Shown: piece by piece, positions 6,100-6,731 of the stretch
How the letters are laid out: every line of letters starts with the position of its first letter
How positions within the stretch are numbered: position 1 is the first letter of the stretch
Assembly (NCBI GenBank): GCA_030604545.1
Contig: JAUVVS010000114.1
Coordinates: forward strand, 1-6,731
DNA length: 6,731 nucleotides
Direction of reading: 5' to 3'
From: Deltaproteobacteria bacterium
Lineage (GTDB): Bacteria > Desulfobacterota > Desulfobacteria > Desulfobacterales > JAUVVS01
The notes under the pieces: generated by a model
What the model saw: the letters and a program-made list of their open reading frames with translations, nothing else
What the model was told of the DNA's origin: nothing
Databases searched by the model: none
Program-made: the position numbers and the translations under genes

Positions 6100-6731
6100 T
6101 TAAGACAAGCTAAATTCATCTTTAATGAGATTGTTTAAAAACTTTTCGGGGCCTAATAGTGCTTTCCTTGTAATAAAGAAACGGTTTCTACCGGTTTTTT
6201 CCCGGATCAGTTTTAAACCAAGTTCAAAATCAAGTGTTAATTGTTTATAAAAATCTTCAAGTTTCGTAGTAGAATTTATGAACTGTCCCATTATAAAATC
6301 AATGGCATCTTCTTCCATAACAATATTAATATCATGATTTTTAAAAAAGTATAATTCTATTTTTTTTATTTCGTCGGAATAGAATTTGATCTTTTTAATT
6401 ACATTTTCAATATCCATGATGTATTTGCAATAAAAAGCTGCAATAATATCAATGCGTGTGGGTGTCAGTGTTAGATTATATTTTTCTGACAAATTTTTCT
6501 TATTTGATCTCACAAATTTCTTAACAAATTCTTTTTCTTGATTTAATAGTTTTTCAAAGTCTTCGTTTAATTGCTTATCAGAGGCTAATTCTATAAGTGT
6601 TTCAAGTAATTTTTCCGGATTCTCAAAGATGGCAGGAGTTACCGAGAATTTTGTAATATTTGTTGATGGTAATTTCTTTTCAAATAGAAGCAGAGCCTTT
6701 TCAATTGCGCTGACCAGACCCCTTGCGCCTG
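6100..6731 (-). CDS. ClpX-like AAA+ ATPase, C-terminal part (gene continues past right edge)
   Basis: An open frame runs from the window edge to a TAA at 6100, giving 210 visible residues of a protein whose N-terminal part is missing. The first visible residues, GARGLVSAIEKALL...LPS (codons about 6729-6667), closely resemble the sensor-2 helix and small AAA+ domain of ClpX (GARGLRSIVEAALL...LPS pattern), including the sensor-2 Arg. FSVTPAIFENPEKLL follows, near where ClpX proteins usually end. Here the chain goes on for about 170 further residues, mostly charged and predicted helical by eye (rich in K, E, I, L, F), with no membrane segment or recognised motif. A GTG at 6511-6513 has been a tempting start, but the frame is open well upstream and the ClpX-like segment argues that it is internal. 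The codon use is AT-rich. Walker A and B motifs, and any ClpP-binding loop, would lie outside the window, so unfoldase activity is inferred. Confidence 0.65.
   Translation of the reverse strand, partial: GARGLVSAIEKALLLFEKKLPSTNITKFSVTPAIFENPEKLLETLIELASDKQLNEDFEKLLNQEKEFVKKFVRSNKKNLSEKYNLTLTPTRIDIIAAFYCKYIMDIENVIKKIKFYSDEIKKIELYFFKNHDINIVMEEDAIDFIMGQFINSTTKLEDFYKQLTLDFELGLKLIREKTGRNRFFITRKALLGPEKFLNNLIKDEFSLS

Noticed and set aside
6100..6513. Independent 137-residue gene starting at the GTG at 6513
   Set aside because: The frame is open upstream to the window edge, and that upstream part encodes a ClpX-like sensor-2 segment, so the GTG is most likely an internal Val codon.

Overview
The window looks like a chromosomal tetrapyrrole-biosynthesis locus of an anaerobic sulfate-reducing bacterium. 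I favour a Desulfobacterota, probably Desulfobacterales-type, organism. This rests on AhbC and AhbD (the siroheme-dependent heme route typical of sulfate reducers and methanogens), a C5-pathway HemL, moderate-to-low GC, and intergenic gaps full of short repeats. The assignment comes from gene content, not from a database match.

Layout. On the + strand, a complete hemL (42-1325) converges on a minus-strand series with an 11-bp gap. In transcription order the minus-strand series is: the 3' end of a ClpX-like AAA+ ATPase gene (6731-6100, running off the right edge), ahbC (6005-4827), hemB (4370-3399), ahbD (3240-2134), and a CBS-CBS-ACT (AcuB-type) protein (1942-1337). No tRNA, rRNA, CRISPR array or transposase gene was seen.

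How the genes work together. HemL makes 5-aminolevulinate from glutamate-1-semialdehyde, and HemB condenses two of these to porphobilinogen. After steps encoded elsewhere (uroporphyrinogen III, siroheme, and decarboxylation by AhbA/AhbB), AhbC converts 12,18-didecarboxysiroheme to Fe-coproporphyrin III. AhbD then converts that to heme b. The window therefore holds the first two committed steps and the last two steps, but not the middle. The CBS protein and the ClpX-like ATPase are candidate regulatory or accessory neighbours, with no demonstrated link to heme.

Intergenic DNA. The gaps are long for an operon (94, 456, 158 and 191 bp) and repeat-rich. The 158-bp hemB-ahbD gap is almost entirely a roughly 147-bp element with 25-bp terminal inverted repeats, whose end covers the hemB stop codon. 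The 456-bp ahbC-hemB gap holds a large imperfect palindrome (about 4521-4781), a separate 9-bp hairpin and a candidate hemB promoter. Three of the gaps also carry degenerate tandem heptamers of the type NAATAAC. The 94-bp ATPase-ahbC gap carries an AT-rich palindrome. These elements are the least explained part of the window; the genes themselves are recognisable families.
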